Position numbers and translations under genes: made by a program. This document shows, piece by piece, positions 45,896 to 56,400 of a DNA stretch of 64,000 nt. How positions within the stretch are numbered: the stretch's first letter is position 1; every line of letters begins with the position of its first letter. The notes beneath the pieces are model-generated. The model did no database searches, was not told the origin of the DNA, and saw only the letters and a list, made by a program, of their open reading frames with translations. The DNA comes from Bryopsis sp. KO-2023 (lineage: Eukaryota; Chlorophyta; Ulvophyceae; Bryopsidales; Bryopsidaceae): assembly GCA_030272585.1 (NCBI GenBank), contig BSYQ01000003.1, positions 2,108,001-2,172,000 on the forward strand. The letters are read 5' to 3'.

Positions 45896-48800
45896 CTACA
45901 GAAGGAGCTTGCGGTTTGCCAAATCCAGCTCAAGGGACTGAATTACAAGCTCTTCCTCCAGATCTGATTTTTCTTCCGCCGCAGGGCCGGGAGCCTCGTC
46001 TGGCCCCATTGCTGGACCCTCTGCAGGACCTTCAACAGGTGAATCAGCTGGGGCTTCAGTGGGAGCCTCAGTGGGAGCCTCAGTGGGAGCCTCGGTGGGA
46101 GCCTCAACTGGGGCCTCTGCTGGTGCCTCGGTGGGGACTTCAGTGGGTGCCTCAATTGGCTCTTCAGATGGCTCCTCGACCTAGAAAGATACAGCAATAT
46201 TTTCTCTACTCCAAACTTTCAAGCATCAGCTACAAAAGACATCCACAGTTTGAAAGGCCCCTAGTATTTCTCAGGTCTTGTCTCCAACCTCAGGCTCTTC
46301 TGCTTCAGGTTCTTCAGCCTCGGGCTCTTCAGCTTCTGGCTCTTCTGCCAAGGGCTCTTCGGCAAAAGGTTCCTCCACCTCAGGCTCCTCAGCAAAAGGC
46401 TCCTCAGCAAGAGGCTCCTCCACCTCAGGCTCCTCAGCCTCGGGCTCTTCAGCTATTGGCTCCTCCACCTCAGGCTCCTCAGCCTCGGGCTCTTCAGCAA
46501 TAGGTTCCTCCACCTCAGGCTCCTCAGCCTCGGGCTCTTCCGCTGTTGGCTCCTCCACCTCAGGTTCCTCGGCTTCGGGCTCTTCAGCTGTTGGCTCCTC
46601 CACCTCTGGTTCCTCGGCTTCGGGCTCTTCGGCTGTTGGCTCCTCCACCTCTGGCTCCTCTGCTACAGGTTCCTCCACTTCGGGCTCTTCAGCGACAGGT
46701 TGCTCAGCCTCTGGCTCCTCAGACTCAGGTTCCTCTATTTCTACTTCTGGTTCCTCAGAGGTTGGCTCCTCAGCTTCTTCTTCTGGCTCCTGAGCCTCAA
46801 CTTCAGGCTCTTCAGCTTCTTCTTCTGGCTCCTGAGCCTCAACTTCGGGTTCTTGAGCTTCCTCTTCAGGCTCCTGAGCCTCGACTTCAGGTTCTTGAGC
46901 TTCCTCTTCAGGCTCCTGAGCCTCAACCTCAGGTTCTTGAGCGTCGGTTTCAGGCTCTTGTGCCTCAACCTCAGGTTCTTGAGCGTCGGTTTCAGGCTCT
47001 TGTGCCTCAACCTCAGGTTCTTGAGCGTCGGTTTCAGGCTCTTGTGCCTCAACCTCAGGTTCTTGAGCATCCGTTTCAGGCTCTTGGGCCTCAGCCTCAG
47101 GCTCTTGAGCCTCAACCTCAGGTTCTTGGGCGTTGGTTTCAGGCTCTTGTGCCTCAATCTCAGGTTCTTGGGCATCTGTTTCAGGCTCTTGTGCCTTAGC
47201 CTCAGGCTCTTGAGCCTCAACCTCAGGTTCTTGCGCCTCAGCCTCAGGCTCTTGAGCATCTGTTTCCACCTCCTGGGTATCCACCTCAGGTTCTTGGGCC
47301 TCAGCCTCAGGCTCTTGAGCATCTGTTTCCGTCTCCTGAGTATCCTCCTCAGGTTCTTGGGCCTCAGCCTCAGGCTCTTGAGCATCTGTTTCTGTCTCCT
47401 GAGTATCTACTTCAGGTTCTTGGGCCTCAGCCTCAGGCTCTTGAGCATCTGTTTCCGTCTCCTGAGTATCCACTTCAGGTTCTTGAGCTTCTGTTTCGGT
47501 CTCCTGAGCGTCGACCTCAGGTTCTTTGGCCTCAGCCTCTGGCTCCTGAGCATCTGCTTCCGCCTCCTGAGTATCCACTTCAGGCTCTTGAGCCTCTGTT
47601 TCTGCCTCCTGGGTATCCACCTCAGGTTCTTTGGCCTCAGCCTCTGGCTCCTGATCATCTGCTTCGGGCTCTTGGGCCTTAGCCTCAGATTCTTCAGTTT
47701 CTGCCACAGGTTCTTGGGCCTCAGGTTCAGTTTCTTGAGGTTCCGCTTCAGGCTCTTGGGTCTCTGCTTCCGTCTCTTGAGTTTCTACTTCAGGTTCCTG
47801 AGCAACTGTGTCTTCTGTCTCTGGCTTCTGAGCCTCAACCTCGGTTTCTTGAGGTTCTGCTTCGGGCTCTTGTGCAGTTGATTTAGGTTGTTCAGTCTCT
47901 GATTCAGGTTCTTGGGCCTCAGATTCAGAGTCCTCTGACTTAGGCTCCTCAGCGGCCTGAAGCAAGATAGGCATTTGATGAGTCACAACTACCGCACGCA
48001 GAGATGCACCATCTTTCCCCAACATCCCAACATCTTCCCCGTCAACATGAGATGTGGTGTTTGTCTTTTCATCTATCCCAGTGCTCATCTTGGATTATTC
48101 AAATATCCAACTTTGGCCTTGGGCCACCCAAGACTGCTGTTGTCGACTAACTGTGTTATATGGTGGATCCTACCCTTGTGCTTTTGTCATGCGATCGCTT
48201 GGTGTTCAACTAATTTTGCACAGTCAAGCATTCCCCTGTTTCAGCCCATCTTATGTTTGCTGGATGATTCAGGATCTGTCATGTTCTAGACCCACCAGAG
48301 AGGTAAACGATGTTCAATTTCCACCTGAAAAACTCTTCCTACTTTGTCCCAACCCAGGTAGAGAGGCCCTTAAGCCCTGGTGATAATGTTCAAGATTGGC
48401 AAAATACCTTGGTGTCCACGGACGTGCTTGGGGGAAGAGCGTCACTATCTTCTTCTTCGGCTTCGTTTGGGAAAGGGTCGCCTTTGGCGCAGGTTTGCCC
48501 AACCTGGTCGACGAGGTTTCCCTGGACCTACGACGCGCGACATTGTTTACAATTTGTGCCGGCGACTGGCTAGCATAGTTCACTGGGAAACAGCGAGGAG
48601 ACATACCTGGTTGGGGTCTCCTATCGAGGGGTTGGTGCTCAGGCAGTCTGCACAGGGAAACCAACAATATTATTGTGCATGGAAAAGTTTGAAGAGCGTG
48701 CAAACCGGGACAACGCCACGAGAAACGTACCGAGCATTTCCGATGACGCCAGAGCCGACGTACACGTCGACGAACAAAGGTCTTTGAACTGAAAAAGACA

Positions 48801-49032
48801 CACCCTGTCAGCGAGAGCCCTCGTTTGTTCAACGAGACGACAAGTTTTGTTCGTTGAGAGTCGGAGCACCCACCTCGTTGGAAGATGAGGTGCCAACTAT
48901 GCATCTCGCACTCCCACAGTTCCTCAAATAGATGTCAGCAACACAGCTCATTTGGCAAGGACCGGACTGCGAGTGCGCTGGGCGCAGGAGACAGCACAGT
49001 GCCGCGAGAAAAAAGAAAGTTGTTTTCTCCAT
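45896..49032 (-). CDS. secreted acidic repeat protein (Glu/Pro repeats) with Cys-rich N-terminus
   Basis: Family not recognised. Six exons fit in phase: 48874-49032, 48731-48788, 48607-48647, 48408-48527, 46289-47956, 45896-46180, giving 776 residues. The N-terminus is a signal peptide (MEKTTFFFLAALCCLLRPAHS). A small mature domain follows with about nine cysteines, many in pairs (CQMSC, CGSARC, CSSTC). From ~127 the protein is almost wholly repeats: seven-residue units AQEPEVE/AQEPETD, then five-residue units EEPEV/EEPEA, then after the last intron four-residue EAPT units. The C-terminus is non-repetitive (LEEELVIQSLELDLANRKL). A chain this acidic outside the cell would bind calcium or basic proteins. 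A role in the cell covering or adhesion is inference. The last donor (GAG|gttgga) is weak. Confidence 0.78.
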
Positions 49033-49246
49033 TTCTGCGTGGCGTACTACAGCGCAACAAGAAGAGATGTCAAGCCGTTCCGAGTCTGTTCTACGGTGCC
49101 CAGTCGGGAGATCCTAAGAGCAGTGTTCCGCAGCAACATGGTGGAGAAATAACCGTCCTGCTGGGCTGTTTGCTTGAGAAAAAAAAACACACGAACAGGG
49201 AAACGCTTGTCCACTGAAAAAACTGCTGACCGTTTTGTATGTATAT

Positions 49247-49489
49247 TTATGAGCGCTGGTCTCCTGTCCGCAAGTGACGGAGTTTGCTCTGTGTCGATTT
49301 CCTTTCTTCCACAGACCTGATGGGGTTCAAGACTGTTGAGGAAACCGGTGTGTCATAATTGGGAGAAAAAATATACGGTTTGGTCGGCAGATCTTGGAGA
49401 GCATAGCATCCTATGACAGCCTTTTCCATCCTCATGCACTGCTCGTTGCTTGCGTTGTGCGGGGAGCGGGGATGCGTGACGGCATCCAT
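49247..49489 (-). CDS. hypothetical small protein, single exon
   Basis: An ATG-initiated frame of 80 codons (MDAVTHPRSPHNASNEQC..) ends in TAA. It contains one C-x9-C pair (CMRMEKAVIGC) but not the second pair expected for a twin CX9C protein. No splice signals are needed. It lies only 215 nt upstream of the start of the acidic-repeat gene on the same strand, which is tight. Could be chance. Confidence 0.25.
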   Translation of the reverse strand: MDAVTHPRSPHNASNEQCMRMEKAVIGCYALQDLPTKPYIFSPNYDTPVSSTVLNPIRSVEERKSTQSKLRHLRTGDQRS

Positions 49490-50657
49490 CACAACTGAGG
49501 GCTGTCAGGCAAGGAAATGAGCCGGGGGTTCGCATTGGGCCAGCACAAAAGACTACCTGCGAAGGTGTCCTGTGTGTCCCAATTACGTGCAGAGACGTTT
49601 TCCAAGCGCACCGTTGAAATCCTGCGCGCGCGATCGCATCGCACAAATTGTTGTCATGTGCGCGCGCGTTGGCAGGGCGCAAGGGTGGATACGGTACAGC
49701 TTCGAGGATCCGCTGTACCGAATGTTGCTGCCGTTTCAGTAAAACAGTACATAACATTCTCTTCTTTGACAAAGGAGTTTAACACGACATGCAGACAGTG
49801 TTTCTCGAAGGCAGCTAAACCGAACGAACGCCTCCGCAAAACATCAGTTTTAGAGTGGGTTCCACCTTCAACGTAACTGAACGAAGCCTGAATGAGGACG
49901 ATTCAAAATACAAAGGTCACCAAAAAACGCCAATTCGAAAGTGTCGACGTTGTCGGAGCTCGTCGTGAAAATCTCGAAACTTCAGCAAACGAACAAACGA
50001 ACGTAGCGTGCATGTGGAGAGCCCGTCTGGCATCTATTGGCATCATGGTAAGGCGTGTGTAATTGATGTTGCAATTGCTCATCCTTTCTATCAGTAAACG
50101 CTGGGGAGCTCTACTCGCGAGGAGGGTGCTGGCTCACGGCATTGTCTTCAGCGTAATGCGCCGGTTTCCTCGCGGCGTCAAGAATTGGGCATGCATTTTG
50201 TTCGTTTTCGTGCAGAGACCTTTGGAGGGGTGCTCATTCGATTGTCAACAAATTGTGCGATCCTTTTCTCGTTTAGCGGTTAGTCACTATCTTCCATTTT
50301 CGGTGGTTGTGGAACAGGCACGGGGACGGCTTTCTCCTCCGTTTTGGAGTGTTCCTCCCTTTCTGTGGACGTTTTTTCTTTCGATCGTGGCTGGGCATTT
50401 ACGGGCGTTACATGTTAATTTTTTGCGAATTTGAAACAGACGAGCAAACGTCCAAGAAAAGCAAGCGCTCCTGTACGGGTCGCGATGATGTCAGTTTTGT
50501 CAGAGTACCGGATTCCGTCGTATCGTTTTGGGATCGGATCAAATCTGCGCCCTTTTCTGGATTGGTCTCACTCCCACCACGCTTCCCCTTCTCTCCGACC
50601 AACCTACTTCCTCCGTGGATCGGTCGACACGCAGCTTTCGTGCCCCCACACCCCACG
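49490..50657. other. intergenic, upstream of rhodanese gene
   Basis: No supported gene. It becomes more GC-rich toward the rhodanese ATG. Open frames at 49517-49876 (plus) and 49353-49772 (minus) overlap on opposite strands and lack similarity or splice support. The frame at 50307-50657 is an upstream extension of the rhodanese frame without a good ATG. Confidence 0.45.
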
Positions 50658-51422
50658 ATGTCGCTTTCCACGCTTTGCCCTAGAGTCACCCGCACCACCT
50701 GCCTTCACTCACCGTGCAAACCGTCCTCGTCGCGAGTCGCGAGATTGCCCAACTCGCGCAGCTTGGCATTCAAACCTTTCGCGCCTTCGAACAATGCCGA
50801 GAAGACGCTGAGGAGCAGGTCCACGGTAGTTCACGCAGGGAACGAGTACAGATACCCCGTCTGGGAATACATTTGGAGAGTGTTGGTGGACAAGATTAAA
50901 TCCGTCAACCCCGACGAGGCAGCGGAGAAAATCGCGTCCGGGGATTACGTCTTCGTGGACGTGCGAACTTCCGAGTCGTTCGAGGAATCGCACGCGGAGG
51001 GTGCCGTCAGCGCTCCGTTGTTCAGAAAGCTGGACTGGTCTAGCGGGGACCCCTGGCAATTAGTTCGAGGAGCGGCTTATCTCGTGAATGGCGTCCAGCC
51101 CGTCGAGCAAAACCCGACCTTCATCGAGGATGCTACCAAAGCTGCCGAGGGCGGGAAAGGTTTGATCGTGTATTGCGAAGCGGGGGGGACTCTCCAACCG
51201 TCCACCAACTTCATGAACGGGAAAACCTCTCGATCGCTGAAGGCAGCTTATCGAATTTTGGACGCCAAAATCAGCGAAGATGTGTTGCACATGGAGGGGG
51301 GACTCTATGGCTATGCCAAAATGGAAAAGCCCATGATCGGAGACTACAACCCAGAAAATGCTGGAAAATCTCCCAATGTCGCAGCAGCTCCCGAAGGAGA
51401 ATTCATCGACAGAAAGAAATGA
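50658..51422 (+). CDS. rhodanese-domain protein, plastid-targeted, intronless
   Basis: The single exon encodes 254 residues starting MSLSTLCPRVTRTTCLHS. The first ~55 residues are rich in Ser/Thr/Arg and nearly free of acidics, like a plastid transit peptide, with a plausible cleavage near VVHAGNEYRY. The rhodanese fold covers ~75-230: VNPDEAAEKIASGDYVFVDV, ESHAEGAVSAPLF, then the active-site strand GLIVYCEAGG with the catalytic-position Cys at about 173, and a longer loop than usual before GKTSRSLKAAYR, then VLHMEGGLYGY. This layout matches plant chloroplast STR-type single-domain rhodaneses. Sulfurtransferase activity is possible, but the loop is not the standard CRxGxR, so a redox or scaffold role is also possible. 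Confidence 0.85.
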   Translation: MSLSTLCPRVTRTTCLHSPCKPSSSRVARLPNSRSLAFKPFAPSNNAEKTLRSRSTVVHAGNEYRYPVWEYIWRVLVDKIKSVNPDEAAEKIASGDYVFVDVRTSESFEESHAEGAVSAPLFRKLDWSSGDPWQLVRGAAYLVNGVQPVEQNPTFIEDATKAAEGGKGLIVYCEAGGTLQPSTNFMNGKTSRSLKAAYRILDAKISEDVLHMEGGLYGYAKMEKPMIGDYNPENAGKSPNVAAAPEGEFIDRKK

Positions 51423-53478
51423 ATGAAAAAACAGAAACAAAAAAAAATGAGAAAGTCCATCACTGAGTTTTAAAAAATGGATGAAGGAGAATGGGGTAGA
51501 AATCATCCATCCCAACAAAAAGAAAGAGGAAGAGGGGGGGCTGGGCTGGGGGGGTGGGGTTCTTCGTTGGGTTATCGAAGCAAGGATCAAGCCAGTTGAA
51601 ATTTGACTTGAAATTTGACTGCTTTCTTGGTATTTGTTCGCATTCTGTGGCAGGCATGGGGTTGGCTGTCCGTTTCTTGTAAGGAAATTTTGTCTTGTCG
51701 ACGTTTTCGAGCGGAGATGGGTTTGAACTGAAATTGGAAGAAATTGGAAAAGCAGGGTCCCTACGAATAGAAGAGTGAAAGTTTTTGTGTGGTGTTTTTT
51801 TATAACCATCCCCATGTGGAAAAAAAGTGAAAAATGCATCCCTGCGTTTTTGCGACCATGGAGTGGTTCACAATTGCCAACAGTGTGGAGAGCTGCCAAT
51901 GTGGCAGAATTGGGTTTTCTTTTAATATTTTTCAGCGAATCTCCACCAGTGTATATTTTTGTGGCCCATTGTGGCCCTTTTGGCCCATTTTGGCCCCCAA
52001 ACAAATCAGAATGGCAAATTCTGGGGCCACAAAAGGGCCAAAACGTTTTATTACAAGATGATTTTGGGCCCACAAAAGGGCCACATTTACCCAAACTTTG
52101 TAAGGCCAGGGCCACATCCAAGAAATCAATCGAGTTTCCACAAAAATCAAAACCAACAACATTGAGTAAGTGCTATATAAACACCAAGCCTTGTAATTTC
52201 TGGTTTTTAAGTTGGGGCCACATTCTATTTTTTTTCGGACAAATTGGGCCACAAAAGGGCCACAACTAGATGAAATGGCCAAATTCAGGGCCACTTTGGG
52301 GCCAGTGAAATCGAAAAAAAATACACTGATCTCCACCCCAACTATGTCTGACCTGATATCATTAAGAAATTTAGCACTCCACCGATGGAAAGGTGGCTCC
52401 TGGGCTGTTGTTTTGGACTGTTCCTTGTCAGGATTGGTTTGAGGGGCTGAATCATACGGGATGGTGCCATATGTAGTAGTACTCTCATAAATATCTGATC
52501 ACATGGGGGGGTAATACTCAGGATGACCTCCAGAAGCTCCAGACATTGTTTTCGATTTCTCGCACAGCTTGGTTTTCCAAGCAGAAATATAGAAAAGGGG
52601 AAGGGGGGGGAGGGGCTTGGGTTTCTTTTTCTCTTCGAAAAATTAAGAATGGTAAAGGAAAAATATTGGTCGAATGATTCGTCAGTTGTTCATGTCTATG
52701 TTTGACTATGAAAGGGGTTTCACATCCAGCCATGCTTCATTTCATTCAATTTTGGAACATAAAAACAGTGCGATTGCCCAGCAAGAAACAGCAATCTGAA
52801 ATGTCCCTGAGCGCCTCAAGACCAGAATATTTGGTCGGGAGTTTCAAAAGCAAATTATTGATTTCACCCAGTTGTATATACTTTCTGGAAATGAACAACT
52901 AAGCCCTACACTTACTGCACCTACATTTCCAATTCTTCAACTAGCCAGCTTGCTGTATACCACCCCCCTATGATTAGTGCACTGGAGAGAGGTTCAATTG
53001 AAAAACAACACATTGCTACTCTCCTGCAGCTTTTTGGATTTTTTTTCCCCCCCCAACAGCAGGTGAACAACACTGCAAGTCATTGACTGGGGGGACCTCG
53101 CTGCCGCTTTCCTTGATCACTCAAAAACAGTACATCGGCCTGCATATTCTCAGACTTTTTCTTCTCGAGACGTTGAGAGGTAAGCTTTTTCATCACAAAA
53201 CCATACACACAACAATATAACCCCAACCCCGCTCTATCAATTCTTGTTGGTTGATAAACAAACACCAAAAGTTTTGTTTAGCGAAAAAGGAAAACCGACC
53301 AATTCCTCAACTCTATCAAAACAAAACTGTTCGCAAAAAAAAAAACCAAGAACTCATCGTCCCGCACACACACACATTCATGCAAGGTCCCTATTCAAGA
53401 CCCCCACCCCCCCCTACTCCAATCACATCAAAACAAAAATGCAGAAAATAGTCGACTCCGAAAACCGAAACTCAAATA
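51423..53478. other. convergent intergenic region
   Basis: Between the stop codons of the rhodanese gene and Argonaute. It contains the GGCC inverted-repeat cluster near 51950-52310, a G-rich tract at 51534-51559 and no supported coding exon. The rest shows short frames only. Confidence 0.6.
51950..52310. repeat. cluster of inverted GGCC(C)-containing repeats
   Basis: The left block (51961-51998) has TGGCCC units in one orientation, e.g. TGTGGCCCTTTTGGCCC. The following 320 nt have the reverse form several times (GGGCCAAAAC.., GGGCCACAAAAGGGCCA, GGGGCCACATTC, GGGCCACAAC, GGGGCCAG). The two orientations are complementary, so foldback structures are possible. No similar cluster was seen elsewhere in the window. 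Confidence 0.7.
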
Positions 53479-56400
53479 TCAAATAAAAAACATTGTATCC
53501 TGGACTGCCGGCTTGATGCTAGCTCTTTCGGCCGCTTCGGCCTGATCCACGTCAGACGTGGACTCATGCACCAGAATTTTGCCTTGCAGGGCTGCAAGAT
53601 GCGCATAATAAGCGGGGGGTGCATAGGACACCGATCTGAAAAACAAAAAAGAAAAGGAACGATAAACTCAAATCCCACCAAAATTCAAGTGGAAATATTA
53701 TTTCCCCTGCAAACATTTATGTACAAATAAGCATGTATGAAAAACACCACATATACATAAAATCTGTATGAAACACACCATATATATACATATATAAAAC
53801 TGTATAAAAACTGTATGTGTATATATAAACTCAGCCCATCGGTTTTCTCCTTCATCCCAAGGACACAGGATTTCCAAAATTTTAAATTTCCAGTAACTTA
53901 TTCCCTTGATCTCTTACCTTGTACATCGACAGTACAAAAAACTCGTCCAGTATGTCATGAGCTGCAGCCCATCGCTCCCGAACCCATTTTCATCCACAAG
54001 CACTCTGTAATGCCCCGACTTGTTCGTTCCTTTGATGCCAGCGTGGGAGTTCAAGAAAAACTCGAAATCCCTGGGGCCGACGATGCCTTGGTCCACCACC
54101 GTTCCGGGCAACACATTCCCATTTCGATCGCCATCCCTTTCGGTTGTTGGGAAAAGCCGCGTGTGGTGCCTTTTCTGCACAACCACAAACGTGATGGGAG
54201 GGGTGTAGCCGGCCTCCAAGGATTCGCAGGCCTGGAATCGCACAGCAGGGGAGAAAAATCAGTTTTACTATAATTACAAAGCAATTCTCGCTAGCTCCCA
54301 GCAACTGTATGGTACTTTGTTTGTTTGTGTGTGTTTTATTTATCACAAAAAAGGAAAAAAAAAAAAAAAAAGGAAAGGAAAATTCCATGTCCATATTCTC
54401 AGCACAAAACAAAAAACTCAGCAGCAGAAAGGGAAATAAAAACAACGAAGGCTTGTTAGGAACAGACACAGCACCACCTACTAAAGAAACCAGCAAAAAT
54501 ACGTGTAATATATATATATTTTTTTGTACAATAAGAACCTTGTATATAGATTGATCCTTCGTTCATTTGTTCATTTTGTTTTGCTCTGTTTTGTTTTTGA
54601 CACACGTACCGCCCTGAGTTCTTGATACTCATGCTCCAACACTTTCTGCAGCTCTCCCTCCGAAACTCCGTCTCGATAAAACAGGATCGCTTGGGGTTTC
54701 TGCCGTGTCTTCATGAAAAAGGCCTTCAGCAAGTCCTTCGCTGGGACCCTGAGATCGATCAGCTCCTGCCTGTGGGGCTGAGTGATGATCCTGGCCTGAT
54801 ACTGGCCCAAGTAACTGGAACGAGACAAAAGTTGGTGTCAGTCATGGAACGAAGGAATTGACATGGCAATGAAAAATCACGACCATTGATAGGGAGCAGA
54901 GAGAAAAATTGGGAGAATTTTCCATATTTCCCAACATTCAAAATTTTTTATCTACATGAGTTTATATCTCCACAACATCGATCTGTTGTGATCTCTTTTT
55001 CTGATATGTAAAAAGAGAGAGAGAGAGAAAAAAAAATGTATTTGTTAGTGGTTTATTCAATTATTAATCAAATAGATATAATTTATTCTCATTCTCATTC
55101 TCATTTTCTTTTTTTTGGGGGGGGGGGGCGGGGGGGGGGGAGGGGAGAGGGATACACAGATGGAACCCCCAAGCATTTGGTGAAAATTTCCCGCAAACAA
55201 GGAAACAAGGATTACAAGTTGCGTAGGGCAAACATATTCTTCACACAAGAAAACGCTTGCACCTAATTTTTTCCTTTCCGAAAAAAAAAATTTCAAGGAA
55301 ACTCAAACTTACGGGTCCATGGAGGCCACAACCGCTGCCACCGAGGGCTCCGACTCGTCAAAACCACCAGGGTGCGTCACATCCGCCCCGAACACAATGA
55401 AGGGCTTCTTCCCCACAACAGGAAACGCATCTGCCACTGGCCCAGCGACCTTGGTGTTCACTCCCCCCACCTTGTGGTTGATTTTGATGCCGATATTGGC
55501 CAAATACTGGAGCCTCCCCCGAGGCGGGGAGCCAATCCCCGCAGACCTCGTCACGAAACACTGAGTGGTCACACCCAACTGGACGTTTCCACATGCCTTC
55601 ACAGAGTTGTAAAGGGCAGAATCTGCAAATAGTGCAAAAAAAAAAAGAAATACAGGGTGAATTCATAACACAATCAGTATTTTGCCGACTTGATTCAGGA
55701 TGATTGGTCAGGTGGGGTTATCTTTCGGTAATGAGTAACAAACTGATCAACAAAAAAAACCTTGCACACCCCTGAACAGAGCAGCTGTGAAGCTGCAGGC
55801 TGGTTTCTCTTTCTTACCTTTTGTTGGCAGGAGCACCATCATCAAATTCACTTTCTTGAATTGTGCAATGGCCTTGTCCTTCGCTTCGCTCATGGGCCCC
55901 ATCGGGTTCCTGCGAGGGTCTCCATGGCACAGCGGTGGCATGCCTTCCGGCAACTTGATTCCCAGCTCCTTCAGCATTGAGATGAGCCCCTGGATAAAAC
56001 TGAGCAGGCCTGTGGAAAAGAGGAGGGGGGGGGGGCAGAACGCAAAAAACTACCATCAGCACATCGAACATTTTCGTGAAAAAACTGCTGATTACAAAGA
56101 CATGGTTTATATATATATATATATAAGTCAGGAGCAAAAAATATCTGTAAAACATTTGGGCAAACACGATGCCTCTTGTAGCAATGTCGAGGAAAATTTT
56201 CAATCTGTGGCAGGTTGGGAACGAAGAGGAGGGGGGGTGGGGTGGAAAGAAGGAGAAAGCAACAATGAATGCACGGATGCTGTACCTTGCTCCCCGTCCA
56301 CCATGACTTGATTCTGATTGGCGAAATTGACAATTGCCCAACCGGTGATTTCCCCTCCCTTGAACAGCTTTATGTTTTCCAAATTCCAGGCCCCCCTGGT

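Noticed and set aside
46546..47199. 217-codon plus-strand Pro/Leu/Gln frame
   Set aside because: Another antisense shadow of the acidic repeat.
46700..47881. 393-codon plus-strand open frame rich in Leu/Phe/Arg
   Set aside because: It is the antisense of the Glu/Pro repeat gene. The repeat keeps several frames open on both strands, so its length carries no coding signal.
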